From Oceanobacillus_B kapialis (GTDB taxonomy: Bacteria; Bacillota; Bacilli; Bacillales; Amphibacillaceae), in assembly GCF_042685265.1 (NCBI RefSeq), contig NZ_JBHUMX010000041.1: DNA of 64,000 nt. One strand, 5' to 3'. Positions 52,708-61,985 of the stretch are shown piece by piece. The position numbers and the translations under genes were made by a program. The notes below the pieces were generated by a model. The model made no database searches. It was not told the DNA's origin and worked only from the letters and a program-made list of their open reading frames with translations. How positions within the stretch are numbered: position 1 is the first letter of the stretch; each line of letters starts with the position of its first letter.

Positions 52708-52723
52708 TAGTACCAAGTCATAA
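52707..52723. promoter_or_regulatory. FapR-type operator for fabH
   Basis: TTAGTACCAAGTCATAA has a perfect left half (TTAGTACC) and an imperfect right half of the Bacillus FapR palindrome. FapR represses fatty-acid genes until malonyl-CoA releases it. Its overlap with the promoter is like that at B. subtilis fabHA. Confidence 0.7.
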
Positions 52724-52760
52724 GAATTGATAATAAAACTACATTTGAGGAGTTGTATAT

Positions 52761-53699
52761 ATGAGTGTTGGTGTATTAGGAACCGGACATTATTTACCAA
52801 CCAAGCTTGTTACAAATAAAGATATGGAGAAATTTGTAGACACAACTGATGAATGGATCCGTACAAGAACTGGTATTGAGGAAAGACGTTTCGCTGAAGA
52901 TGATATTGATACTTCCGATATGGCATTTTTTGCAGCACAGCAAGCGTTAGAAGAAGCTAATGTAACAGCGGATGAAATCGATCTTATTTTAACAGCAACG
53001 GTTACGCCCGACACCCCGTTTCCTTCTGTATCCTGTATGATCCAGGAGAAGTTGGGAGCCAAAAACGCGGCTGCCATGGACGTAAGTGCTGCATGCTCTG
53101 GTTTCATGTATGGCATGATTACAGCAATGCAATTTATTGAAACAAATGCTTATAAAAAAATATTAGTGATTGGTGCTGAAAAATTATCCAAGATTATTAA
53201 CTGGGAAGATCGTAGTACTTGTGTGCTTCTTGGTGACGGTGCAGGAGCAGCCGTAATTGGAGAAGTATCAGAAGGAAAAGGAATTCTCTCCTTCGAACTT
53301 GGCTCAAATGGAGCGGGTGGCAAGGAACTATACCAGAATGAACAAGACTTATTAGTCATGAACGGTAGAGAAGTATACAAATTTGCAGTACGCCAAATGC
53401 CTGAATCGACTGTGAATGTTATCGACAAAGCAGGATTACAAAAAGAGGATGTCGATTATCTTATCCCACATCAAGCAAATATCCGTATTATGGAAGCGGC
53501 CCGTGAACGTTTAGGCATCTCGGAGGATAGAATGGCAAAGACTGTTAAAAAATACGGGAATAACTCAGCTGCGTCTATTCCAATGGCGTTATCGGAAGCT
53601 GTCAAAAATGGTAAAGTAAAAGACGATGACGTCATCGTCTTAGTAGGCTTTGGCGGTGGATTAACATGGGGAGCAGTTGCTTTACGCTGGGGAAAATAA
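52761..53699 (+). CDS. fabH: Beta-ketoacyl-ACP synthase III FabH
   Basis: FabH starts fatty-acid synthesis by condensing a (branched) acyl-CoA with malonyl-ACP. The 312-residue enzyme has the Cys-His-Asn triad C112 (SAACSGFMYG), H237 (PHQANIRI) and N267 (YGNNSAAS). It lies 49 bases upstream of fabF, as fabHA-fabF in B. subtilis. The ribosome site is GAGGAG. Confidence 0.95.
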   Translation: MSVGVLGTGHYLPTKLVTNKDMEKFVDTTDEWIRTRTGIEERRFAEDDIDTSDMAFFAAQQALEEANVTADEIDLILTATVTPDTPFPSVSCMIQEKLGAKNAAAMDVSAACSGFMYGMITAMQFIETNAYKKILVIGAEKLSKIINWEDRSTCVLLGDGAGAAVIGEVSEGKGILSFELGSNGAGGKELYQNEQDLLVMNGREVYKFAVRQMPESTVNVIDKAGLQKEDVDYLIPHQANIRIMEAARERLGISEDRMAKTVKKYGNNSAASIPMALSEAVKNGKVKDDDVIVLVGFGGGLTWGAVALRWGK

Positions 53700-53748
53700 G
53701 TCGTTTTTGAAAAAAAGAATAGTAGCTTAAATATAGGAGGGTAATGTA

Positions 53749-54987
53749 ATGGAACAAAAAAGAGTTGTAATAACAGGTCTCGGTGCCGTATCCCCCTTAG
53801 GAAATAGTGTCGATACCATGTGGGAAAACATTGTTGCAGGCAAGTCTGGAATTGAGCTAGCCACAAAAGTAAACATAGATGATTTCCCGGCAAAAGTAGC
53901 AGCAGAAGTAAAGGATTTCGACCCAACTGCATATATGGACAAAAAGGATGCCCGTAAGATGGATCCATTTACACAATATGCAGTTGCTGCCTCTAAAATG
54001 GCCGTAGAGGATGCAAAGCTAGATATTAATGAAGAGAACGCTCATCGAGTAGGAGTCTGGATTGGTTCTGGTATTGGCGGGATGAATACCTGGGAAGAAC
54101 AGCATAGCAAGTTTCTGGAAAAGGGAGCAAAACGTGTCAGTCCTTTTTTCGTACCAATGATGATTCCGGATATGGCTGCAGGCCAAGTATCCATTCAACT
54201 CGGAGCAAAAGGTATTAACTCATGTAGTGTAACAGCATGTGCTTCTGGTGCTAACTCTATTGGTGATGCCTTTAAAGCGGTCCAACGTGGTGACGTAGAT
54301 TACATTATTGCCGGAGGTACTGAAGCTCCAATTACCAACATGTCATTTGCTGGTTTCTCTTCTGCCAAAGCATTATCATTGAATGAAGATCCGAAAAAAG
54401 CTAGCCGACCATTTGATAAAGAGCGTGATGGCTTTGTAATGGGAGAGGGTTCTGGGATTATGATTCTGGAGTCTCTTGAAACAGCATTAGAACGCGGTGC
54501 GCATATTTACGGGGAAATCGTAGGGTATGGTGCAACAGGGGATGCCTACCATATTACAGCCCCTGCTGAGCATGGAGAAGGTGCAGCTAGAGCAATGCAA
54601 ATGGCACTAGAAGATGCAGGGCTTTCACCAAACCAGGTTGATTATATAAATGCCCATGGTACAAGCACAGCACTAAATGACAAATTTGAAACAGAGGCGA
54701 TTAAAACAGTCCTTGGTGATCATGCTAAAAATGTTGCGGTTTCTTCTACAAAGTCCATGACTGGACACTTACTAGGAGCAGCAGGCGGTATTGAGGCAGT
54801 GATTTCCATTAAGGCAATTACAGACAGCCTTGTTCCAGCTACCATAAATTATGAGCATCCAGATCCGGATTGTGATCTTGATTACGTACCAAATGAAGCA
54901 AGAAAGCAAAACGTCGATGTTGTTATGAGTAATTCATTAGGATTTGGTGGCCATAACGTAGCACTTGTATTTAAAAAATATCAATAA
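53749..54987 (+). CDS. fabF: Beta-ketoacyl-ACP synthase II FabF
   Basis: FabF extends acyl-ACP chains. The 412-residue enzyme has C164 (TACASGANS), the histidines in NAHGTST and SMTGHLLGAAG, and the end motif SLGFGGHNV. It is the second gene under the FapR-type promoter and is closed by a terminator. The ribosome site is TAGGAGGGT. Confidence 0.95.
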   Translation: MEQKRVVITGLGAVSPLGNSVDTMWENIVAGKSGIELATKVNIDDFPAKVAAEVKDFDPTAYMDKKDARKMDPFTQYAVAASKMAVEDAKLDINEENAHRVGVWIGSGIGGMNTWEEQHSKFLEKGAKRVSPFFVPMMIPDMAAGQVSIQLGAKGINSCSVTACASGANSIGDAFKAVQRGDVDYIIAGGTEAPITNMSFAGFSSAKALSLNEDPKKASRPFDKERDGFVMGEGSGIMILESLETALERGAHIYGEIVGYGATGDAYHITAPAEHGEGAARAMQMALEDAGLSPNQVDYINAHGTSTALNDKFETEAIKTVLGDHAKNVAVSSTKSMTGHLLGAAGGIEAVISIKAITDSLVPATINYEHPDPDCDLDYVPNEARKQNVDVVMSNSLGFGGHNVALVFKKYQ

Positions 54988-54994
54988 ACAATAG

Positions 54995-55026
54995 AAACTG
55001 ATCGATTTTATCGGTCAGTTTTTTTA
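54995..55026 (+). terminator. Terminator after fabF
   Basis: GAAACTGATCG and CGGTCAGTTT form the stem with TTTTTT behind. Confidence 0.8.
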
Positions 55027-55168
55027 TGGCTCTAAAATATATGTTGTTAACCAAGGCTTCATCACCGAATAAATTAATAGATTATAAGGTTTAGTTAATA
55101 TAATTCATGCTCTCCATTGGACAAGCATATATATAAGTAAAAGCTTGGACAAGTATTGGTGGGATGAT

Positions 55169-55375
55169 ATGGGCTATATCTTTGTTTTTTTAATTGGGTT
55201 TGGTTTATCCGTTACTGGCGGTGTCACTATTATTGCCTACTTAAACTTTTTACCGGCTGGTATAACATGGGTGGAATATTTTATCTTTATCGCCGGACGA
55301 GTGGAATGCTATTTTCTACCTTTAGGAATCGTAATAATGGGACTTGCCGTTTTTAGTTATCCAAACAACCGTTAA
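55169..55375 (+). CDS. Small membrane protein downstream of fabF
   Basis: A 68-residue protein starts at ATG 55169 behind GGTGGG (55158-55163). It has two membrane segments (about 3-23 and 48-62) separated by YLNFLPAGITWVEYF. The frame is open back to a TTG at 55145. I know no assigned function; conservation in relatives was not checked. Confidence 0.6.
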   Translation: MGYIFVFLIGFGLSVTGGVTIIAYLNFLPAGITWVEYFIFIAGRVECYFLPLGIVIMGLAVFSYPNNR

Positions 55376-55454
55376 TCTTTAACTGCTCTAGAATAAATTT
55401 CTTGATGATGGTCATAATGTATTCTAAGTTCAGTTTTAAAAGTGAGGGTTGTTT

Positions 55455-56216
55455 ATGTTGTATATGCACGATGTATGGGTTAACTGGTTTGAAGGCGAAG
55501 AGAATGGGTATAATGTGTGTTATTTTCATGAATGGCGGAAGAATGATGGGATAGAACTTCTTGATCAGGTTCCATTAGTTTACATAACAAATGAGTTGTT
55601 TCATTACATTGAGAATGATATGCATGATCTGCCTCGTCCTCTGCTGGATGCCATCTATAAAAGAGCATATGTGCGTAAAGGACAGGAACGAAATGTTCTG
55701 GATTATGCCTGCATTGTTACGGATGGAACGGACATTATAGTATTCGACACCATCGGGTATGAAATCCCAATTCGCAAGAGTAGGTTAATTCCACGCCAAG
55801 AACAGCTTGTTTACGATATGATTAAAAACACGAAGGCTCAGTCTTACAAATTTGATTCGAAGGCTTATCAGAAGGAATACCATATGTTATCCATGTCACC
55901 AGACCTGGTGTTTGGTCTGACCAGAAAAGAACGGCAACTGAAGCATTTGTTAATGATGGGTCTCGACCAGCTTCGCACCACAAATAATTTAGAAGAGCTG
56001 AGATACTGGCTAACAGAATGGGACCCTAAAAAGTATCCGTATATTCGTTTTATGGACGAAAATGAAGTGTGGGAAGCACTGTATACTGGCTTAAAACAAG
56101 GCTGGAGCAGTGCACATGAAGACATTTGCGGAAAACTAATAAAAGGCCAGCCTTTCCTTGAAAAAATTTGGGAAGTGGAAAATGGTCCTGCAGAGAATAT
56201 TTCTAAACTTAAATAG
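55455..56216 (+). CDS. yjbA: UPF0736 (DUF3603) protein YjbA
   Basis: The 253-residue protein starts MLYMHDVWVNWFEGEENGYN and contains YEIPIRKSRLIPRQEQLVYD and LTRKERQLKHLLMMGLDQL, which match B. subtilis YjbA nearly word for word. It is a soluble protein of unknown function. It precedes the convergent trpS, as yjbA does in B. subtilis. Confidence 0.9.
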   Translation: MLYMHDVWVNWFEGEENGYNVCYFHEWRKNDGIELLDQVPLVYITNELFHYIENDMHDLPRPLLDAIYKRAYVRKGQERNVLDYACIVTDGTDIIVFDTIGYEIPIRKSRLIPRQEQLVYDMIKNTKAQSYKFDSKAYQKEYHMLSMSPDLVFGLTRKERQLKHLLMMGLDQLRTTNNLEELRYWLTEWDPKKYPYIRFMDENEVWEALYTGLKQGWSSAHEDICGKLIKGQPFLEKIWEVENGPAENISKLK

Positions 56217-56220
56217 TTTG

Positions 56221-56254
56221 AAAAGCCGATGGAGTAAACTCTATCGGCTTTTGT
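56221..56254. terminator. Bidirectional terminator between yjbA and trpS
   Basis: AAAAGCCGATGGAGT pairs with ACTCTATCGGCTTTT (one T-G pair), around two bases. Confidence 0.88.
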
Positions 56255-56265
56255 TCTTCATCCCT

Positions 56266-57261
56266 CTATTTCTTTTTCTTCACTCTGCCTAATCCCATTG
56301 CCTTTTTCGCTTTTGCAACCATTTTATTTGCAGTAAAAGATGCTTTTTCGGCACCTTCATCTAAAATTGTATCGAGTTCCTCTGATTGCAGAAGTTCTTC
56401 GTAGCGCTCTTGTATTGGTTGTAGTAGCCCGCCAACGGCATCAGCAACATCTTGCTTGAATTCCCCGTAGCCTTTTCCAGCATACGCTTCCTCTAATTCT
56501 GGGATACTTTTTCCAGCGCAAATCGCATAGATCGTCAGTAGGTTTGATACACCTGGTTTGTTCTCTTTATCAAATTTCACAATTCCTTCTGAATCTGTAA
56601 CCGCACTTTTGATTTTCTTCTCTATTTTTTTTGGTGTATCCAGCATGGAAATGAACCCTTTTTCATTGGTGTCAGATTTACTCATTTTCTTCGTTGGTTC
56701 TTGTAAGGACATAATTCGTGCACCGACCTTAGGGATACGTACCTCCGGAATAGTGAAGATGTCATTGAATCGATTGTTAAATCGTTGAGCTAGGTTTCTT
56801 GTCAGCTCCAAATGTTGTTTCTGATCATCACCAACGGGAACAATATCTGTGTTGTAAAGTAAGATGTCTGCTGCCATCAAGGAAGGGTAAGTGAGTAAAC
56901 CAGAAGAAACTGCTTCTTTACCAGTAGACTTATCTTTAAATTGGGTCATGCGTTCCAGCTCGCCCATATAACTGATGGATTGCAGCATCCATCCCAACTG
57001 CGTATGTGCAGGAACTTCTGACTGGACGAAAAGTGTAGCCTTCGTGTGATCAATTCCTGATGCGAGATATAATGCTGCAAGAGAGCGAATATTGTTGCGC
57101 AATGTTAAACGTTCTTGCGGTACAGTGATGGCATGCTCATCCACAATACAGAAATAACAGTGATGGTCTTCCTGTAGTTGAACAAACTGTTGAATAGCGC
57201 CTAAATAATTCCCCAAAGTTAGCGTTCCACTTGGCTGAATTCCTGAAAAGATTGTTTTCAT
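56266..57261 (-). CDS. trpS: Tryptophanyl-tRNA synthetase TrpS
   Basis: TrpS charges tRNA-Trp. The 331-residue class I enzyme has the HIGH-type motif PSGTLTLGNYLGA at residues 10-22 and KKMSKSD for KMSKS. The start is ATG 57261 behind AAAGGAGAT. The gene is preceded by a T-box leader, so it is induced when tRNA-Trp is uncharged. Confidence 0.95.
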   Translation of the reverse strand: MKTIFSGIQPSGTLTLGNYLGAIQQFVQLQEDHHCYFCIVDEHAITVPQERLTLRNNIRSLAALYLASGIDHTKATLFVQSEVPAHTQLGWMLQSISYMGELERMTQFKDKSTGKEAVSSGLLTYPSLMAADILLYNTDIVPVGDDQKQHLELTRNLAQRFNNRFNDIFTIPEVRIPKVGARIMSLQEPTKKMSKSDTNEKGFISMLDTPKKIEKKIKSAVTDSEGIVKFDKENKPGVSNLLTIYAICAGKSIPELEEAYAGKGYGEFKQDVADAVGGLLQPIQERYEELLQSEELDTILDEGAEKASFTANKMVAKAKKAMGLGRVKKKK

Positions 57262-57289
57262 GATTTTATCTCCTTTAAAAAATTTCATT

Positions 57290-57495
57290 AAAAAAAGCCC
57301 ATTAATCCCTCGAAAATAGGGACGAATGAACCGCGGTGCCACCCTTATTATTCTGCATACGCAGAATCACTTTGAAAAGTTAGTCAGCTCGAAAGTCCAA
57401 TTCCAATTTACCTTGATACTTGTTTCCACCTACCACAAGCTCTCTAATAACCAGAGGGTAATTGTACTACGCCTTTGTCATTGCTCATATATTGA
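57290..57495 (-). promoter_or_regulatory. Tryptophan T-box leader of trpS
   Basis: The T-box sequence AGGGTGGCACCGCGG is at 57345-57331 on the minus strand. The leader also has AGAGAG and GTGGAAACAAG elements of stem I and TGG codons in the specifier region (AATTGGAATTGGAC). The terminator stem (CATTCGTCCC with GGGATTAATG, one mismatch) ends with GGGCTTTTTTT. Uncharged tRNA-Trp would stabilise the antiterminator. Confidence 0.9.
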
Positions 57496-57501
57496 TTATT
57501 T

Positions 57502-57530
57502 ATTATATATACCTTTGTATTAAAAAGCAA
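57502..57530 (-). promoter_or_regulatory. Sigma-A promoter of the trpS T-box
   Basis: TTGCTT (57530-57525), 17 bases, TATAAT (57507-57502) on the minus strand. From here to 57702 I see nothing else apart from the leader of the ABC permease gene. Confidence 0.75.
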
Positions 57531-57702
57531 GTAGGAAATGAAAATTATCTATTGTAAGAATTGCACTGAAATAATTTGCTGTAATCTTAAAAAAATTTAC
57601 ATTTTTTCATCCGTATGTAGTACACTTGAATGTAAAATATCCTAGATTTGGAATAAGAATTAGTCTAATAGTAGGGCTTAATTACTAAAGGGGAAAAGAA
57701 AG

Positions 57703-58911
57703 ATGAATCGAGCTTTTTGGAGACATGAATTATCCATGTTAATTCGAAGTAAGAAGAACATAATATTTATTTTTTTCTTAACCGTATTCGTATTAAGCTA
57801 TTGCTTTATCATTTTACCAAACAGTAAATCCACTGAAACGTTTGACGGAGATCAATTGAGTAAAGAACTCCAAGAAACTTCGGCCACCCAAAGAGACCGG
57901 GAGGAAAATGGACATACAGGCTTTGGGCATTTTACCGGTGTGGCGTATTATGCTATGCAAGAAAATTACGCTTTATTACATAGTAAAATGATAACTGCTT
58001 TTGATGATGAAGATTTTAGGAGATACGTTCACTTACGTACGTATTTTTTGGAACAGAATCCATCAAGCTTTTTAGCGGAACATCCAGATATGTTTGCAGA
58101 TTCGCCTATTCCTGGAAAAGACAGATATCATTTATATAATCAAACATTATTAAGGTATCAAGGTTACTTAAATCAGGACGACCCCATTACCAATGAAATG
58201 ATTGAGGAAAAGACAGCTGTACAAGCTATACAGGAAGTTTTCTTAAGCTTTGCTACCTATTTCATCGTCTTTGTAGGAATATATTTTAGTAGTGATGTAC
58301 TTGTGCGGAATAGACAAAATAAAACCCTTCTTCAGGGGTTGCCACTTGCATGGTACCGGGTTTTAAACATTAAAACAATGACTACCTTCATCTATACGTT
58401 AGGAATTATCTTTGCTTTGTTCCTTCTAGCTACATTGATAATCTCTATTCAAAATGGGTTTGGGTCACTAAATCATCCGCTGGCTGTAATGATTAAGCAA
58501 GGTGATTTGACGCTAAGTAATTATAAAGTGATAACAATTGGAAAATTTATTCTATTGGCTGTTAGCTTTATTCCCATTTTAGTCTATCTATTTATACGCT
58601 TTAATATTTTGATTAGTTTAATCGTCAAAAACCAATGGCTTGTTTTATTCATCAGTTCGATAGCATTAATATCCGAGCAACTTTATTTCTCGAGAACACT
58701 TCGAGATTTGAATGGTACTGAAATAAGTTATTTTCCTCAAACCTATTTTGACTTCGGGAAAATTGTAACGGGTGAAAAGAATTTCTTAGTTAATCTAGAA
58801 TCGATCACTTATGGTAAAGGGATGCTGGTATTACTTCTAACAATAGTAGTAATAGAATGTATATTATTCCTTGTCTCTCGTATTGTTAGCAAACGTCGTT
58901 TTTATCAATAA
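57703..58911 (+). CDS. ABC-2-type permease, first subunit
   Basis: The 402-residue protein has an N-terminal membrane segment (about 19-38), a large extracytoplasmic domain (about 40-175), then five to six C-terminal segments. The motif SSDVLVRNRQNKTLLQGLPL after the second segment is like ABC-2 exporters. The second permease has the matching SELLVYEQRNRTVVNGFPI, so the two are probably paralogues forming a heterodimer. The start follows AAAGGGGAAAAG. Cargo is unknown. Confidence 0.75.
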   Translation: MNRAFWRHELSMLIRSKKNIIFIFFLTVFVLSYCFIILPNSKSTETFDGDQLSKELQETSATQRDREENGHTGFGHFTGVAYYAMQENYALLHSKMITAFDDEDFRRYVHLRTYFLEQNPSSFLAEHPDMFADSPIPGKDRYHLYNQTLLRYQGYLNQDDPITNEMIEEKTAVQAIQEVFLSFATYFIVFVGIYFSSDVLVRNRQNKTLLQGLPLAWYRVLNIKTMTTFIYTLGIIFALFLLATLIISIQNGFGSLNHPLAVMIKQGDLTLSNYKVITIGKFILLAVSFIPILVYLFIRFNILISLIVKNQWLVLFISSIALISEQLYFSRTLRDLNGTEISYFPQTYFDFGKIVTGEKNFLVNLESITYGKGMLVLLLTIVVIECILFLVSRIVSKRRFYQ

Positions 58912-58940
58912 ATATTTGTCAAAAAAGAGAGGACACGCCT

Positions 58941-60068
58941 ATGTTTTGGAAGTATACACTTTTTGAAACAAAATTGTTAATTACTAACCGTAAAAATTGG
59001 GTTTTAGGGCTATTGCTTCTGTTATTTTTTATTGTGTATTTTGGTCACTTCAGTGATTCAGAACAAGTGTCGTTAAAAATGCAGAAGGATGAAGAGTCGT
59101 ATGTTATTGACTCTATATTAAATCAATTTCCAGAATCGAAACAAAAAACGTCCGAGGGGGAAGAAATCTATCAAAACTTACTAGAACAATCTTCCTTAAT
59201 TAATTATCAAAAGTTTTATTTACAAAAAAAGCAATATGATGATTATATCGCCAATGGGCTAAAGTTAAATGATTTAAGGCTGAGGGTTATAGAATTAGAG
59301 CACCAGGGTATCCCGGAATATCTTGTGAAACCAAAAGAAGAAATTATGAAAGAAGAAGCATTGTTAACCTATATTCGAGATAATGAACTACCATTACAAT
59401 CTGATCCGATTGTAGCTAATGAGTTTTTAATCTTTGCGCTCCAAGCAATAAGTGGAGTGATCTTCTTTACTTTTGTGTTAATAATGGGCAGTGAATTATT
59501 AGTCTACGAACAAAGAAATCGTACGGTAGTTAATGGATTTCCCATATCCTTTATGAATAAGATGAATAGTAAAGCAATTATCTACTTTCTCTTTATATGT
59601 ATCGTGCTTGTAGTTAGTGTTGTGGCGGGAGGATGGAATGCCACTAACCAATCAAGTTTAGGAGATTTTTCTTATCCAGTATTAATATTTAACAATGGTT
59701 CGTATGAAGCAATATCTACTATTCAATACCTTTTATACGTTATAGGGGCTCTAGCTTTAACAACGCTTGTAATTTTGTATTTAGCCATTTTACTTACCAT
59801 GATTTTTCCCAATGCGTATACCACTATCTTAATAGGCTTAAGTTTGTTTTTTATTTCCGATTTATTCTTGATATTAGGGATGGATGCGCCTATTATTCAC
59901 GTGATGAAATTTATAGATATAACAAATGTAATATCGGGAGATTTATCTATGTCATTACATAATCCAGAAGTTGATTACGGGTATGCCATAATTGGCCTAT
60001 TGCTCATGCTGATTGCATTGATAACGATTATTTATACTATAAATAAGGTCCGATATGTAAGAAAATAA
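58941..60068 (+). CDS. ABC-2-type permease, second subunit
   Basis: The 375-residue protein repeats the layout of the gene before it: a membrane anchor (about 20-36), an extracytoplasmic domain, then five or so segments from residue 165 on. It lies 29 bases after the first permease and 22 before the ATPase, in one operon. A ribosome site AGAGAGGA precedes the ATG. Confidence 0.75.
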   Translation: MFWKYTLFETKLLITNRKNWVLGLLLLLFFIVYFGHFSDSEQVSLKMQKDEESYVIDSILNQFPESKQKTSEGEEIYQNLLEQSSLINYQKFYLQKKQYDDYIANGLKLNDLRLRVIELEHQGIPEYLVKPKEEIMKEEALLTYIRDNELPLQSDPIVANEFLIFALQAISGVIFFTFVLIMGSELLVYEQRNRTVVNGFPISFMNKMNSKAIIYFLFICIVLVVSVVAGGWNATNQSSLGDFSYPVLIFNNGSYEAISTIQYLLYVIGALALTTLVILYLAILLTMIFPNAYTTILIGLSLFFISDLFLILGMDAPIIHVMKFIDITNVISGDLSMSLHNPEVDYGYAIIGLLLMLIALITIIYTINKVRYVRK

Positions 60069-60090
60069 CGAAATAGTAGGAGGCAAGTGT

Positions 60091-60990
60091 ATGCTAAAGC
60101 TTAAGAATATAACCGTTGCTTATAAGGACAAAAAAGTATTGGATGAATTGTCCTTCTATGCAGAAAAAGGAGAAATAATTGGCGTAGTAGCACCAAACGG
60201 TACGGGTAAAACAACCCTGTTCCATGTTATGGCAAATTTTATTAAACCAAAATCAGGGGAAGTTATATTTAATGGAAAGCATAAATATACAACAGAGAAA
60301 GCAGAACTTTCCATACGTAAGCATCTATCTACCTTTCCAGACCAAAGCGATTTGTTCAATGAATTAAGTGGTGTTGATCACTTGAAACTTTATGGAAACA
60401 TGTGGAAAGGTTCAACGAAGCATATTCAAGAGATCATTGATTATTTACAGATGAATGATTATGTGAAAAGAAAAGTAGGGACATATTCTTTAGGAATGAG
60501 GCAGAGACTTTGTTTTGCTATGATGGTTGCTGCTGACACCTCCATTATGTTAATGGACGAGGTTATGAATGGATTAGATGTTTCCAATGTAGAATTAATA
60601 TCTCAACGGTTACTTCAAATGAAAAAAGAACAGAAACTAATCTTTGTAGCATCACATTTATTAGAAAACCTGGATCTATACGCCGATCGAGTTATCTTTT
60701 TAAAGGATGGTACTATCATTCATGAACAACGTCTACATGAAAAGAGTGGCCTCTACATTAAAATAGAGTTAAAACCAGAGCAATATAAGACACTTAAACA
60801 TAAAGAGAATTTACCAAAGGAACATGTATATATTGCAGATCACTTATTTTGTATGCCTTTAGATCATTTGAGTTATACAGAACAAACAAATTGGCTTCAG
60901 ACACTTCTTTACTATATGGATAAAGAAATAACAATAGGCCCTTTGGGGACGGTGGAACATTATGAAAAATATTACTTGGATAAGGAATAG
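60091..60990 (+). CDS. ABC transporter ATP-binding protein
   Basis: The 299-residue ATPase has Walker A APNGTGKTT (about residues 34-42), the signature YSLGMRQRL and Walker B IMLMDEVMNGLD. After residue 215 a C-terminal extension of about 80 residues has no motif I know. It serves the two permeases upstream. Its last 29 bases overlap the lipoprotein gene, so all four genes act as one unit. Confidence 0.85.
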   Translation: MLKLKNITVAYKDKKVLDELSFYAEKGEIIGVVAPNGTGKTTLFHVMANFIKPKSGEVIFNGKHKYTTEKAELSIRKHLSTFPDQSDLFNELSGVDHLKLYGNMWKGSTKHIQEIIDYLQMNDYVKRKVGTYSLGMRQRLCFAMMVAADTSIMLMDEVMNGLDVSNVELISQRLLQMKKEQKLIFVASHLLENLDLYADRVIFLKDGTIIHEQRLHEKSGLYIKIELKPEQYKTLKHKENLPKEHVYIADHLFCMPLDHLSYTEQTNWLQTLLYYMDKEITIGPLGTVEHYEKYYLDKE

Positions 60991-61693
60991 GAAAGTAAAA
61001 AATACGGCAACTATTTTTCTGTTAACCGCAGTAGTTAGCTTATCGGTCTTAGTAGGCTGTTCTTCTCAAAAAACATCTTCCGAAAAAATAGATAGCTACA
61101 AGGATAATTTTGAAATTATTGGAAGTGAAAGAGAGGAGATTATCGGCGATATAAGTGACGATACTTTTTATAAGAGTGATCGTATGAATAAAGATGCAAA
61201 AGAATACCATATTCCTGCAGTAGATGATGGTGGCGAAATATTTTCTTTACCAGACGGTAGGTATCAAATTGCAGGTGGCATTACAGGAAATGTGTACATT
61301 TATGATAGTCAAGGGGATGTGCTTTACCATAATATACTAGGGAGCGCTTATGGGGTGCCTAGCATAACCCTTGATATACAGGACTCCTATAAAATAGAAG
61401 TTGATAGTGGGCTTGATGAAGTAACTGTTACCCCGTATATGCAGCAACCATCTACAGAACTTTCAGCAGGGATTTGGTTTGTTGGAACAGATATTGAAGC
61501 AGGAGAATATATCATAACTGGACCAGAAGAGGGAGGGTTTGGTTATCTGCAAATCATAGAGCCGGATGAACGGAATCAAGTCTATGAAGTAATTGGTGGT
61601 AAATTAAGTTCAAGTAAAAGTAAGGTAACATTAAGGGAAGGCCAAGTAATAAAAATAACAAACATCCCAGGGGTGAATATAAAAGCTGAGTAA
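60962..61693 (+). CDS. Lipoprotein coupled to the ABC-2 transporter
   Basis: The 243-residue protein has a signal peptide with lipobox LVGC (C33). Its mature part seems to have two related beta domains: DGRYQIAGGITGNVYIYD with DVLYHNILG, and AGEYIITGPEEGGFGYLQI with QVYEVIGG. The gene starts inside the ATPase gene at 60962 behind GGACGGTGG. Its role may be substrate capture, sensing or immunity; the sequence does not say which. Confidence 0.75.
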   Translation: MKNITWIRNRKVKNTATIFLLTAVVSLSVLVGCSSQKTSSEKIDSYKDNFEIIGSEREEIIGDISDDTFYKSDRMNKDAKEYHIPAVDDGGEIFSLPDGRYQIAGGITGNVYIYDSQGDVLYHNILGSAYGVPSITLDIQDSYKIEVDSGLDEVTVTPYMQQPSTELSAGIWFVGTDIEAGEYIITGPEEGGFGYLQIIEPDERNQVYEVIGGKLSSSKSKVTLREGQVIKITNIPGVNIKAE

Positions 61694-61697
61694 TGAA

Positions 61698-61731
61698 AAG
61701 GAACTTCCTTAGGTAGGAGTTCTTTTTTTCA
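61698..61731 (+). terminator. Terminator after the ABC/lipoprotein operon
   Basis: AAGGAACTTCCT pairs with AGGAGTTCTTTT (one G-T pair), followed by T residues. The following 61732-61985 contains no gene; weak promoter-like TTGAGA and TAGAGT hexamers precede the next gene. Confidence 0.75.
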
Positions 61732-61985
61732 TTGGTTACTAAGAAGTGGTAGGAATAAACTCCGGAAAAGAGCTACCTATCTGAGTGAACTATGTGGATC
61801 GTATAAACCTAAACTAAAAAATATGTTAATAAAAGTAATTAATAGAGTTAAAAATTTGTTAGTTTATCTCTGAATAAGGGTAATAGTTACCAAGTAACTT
61901 TTCGACAAAATCTAGTATTTTCCTTCCAATTGAGACAGGATATCCTTTATACTAGAGTTAAATCAAATAATGGGAGATTGATAGG

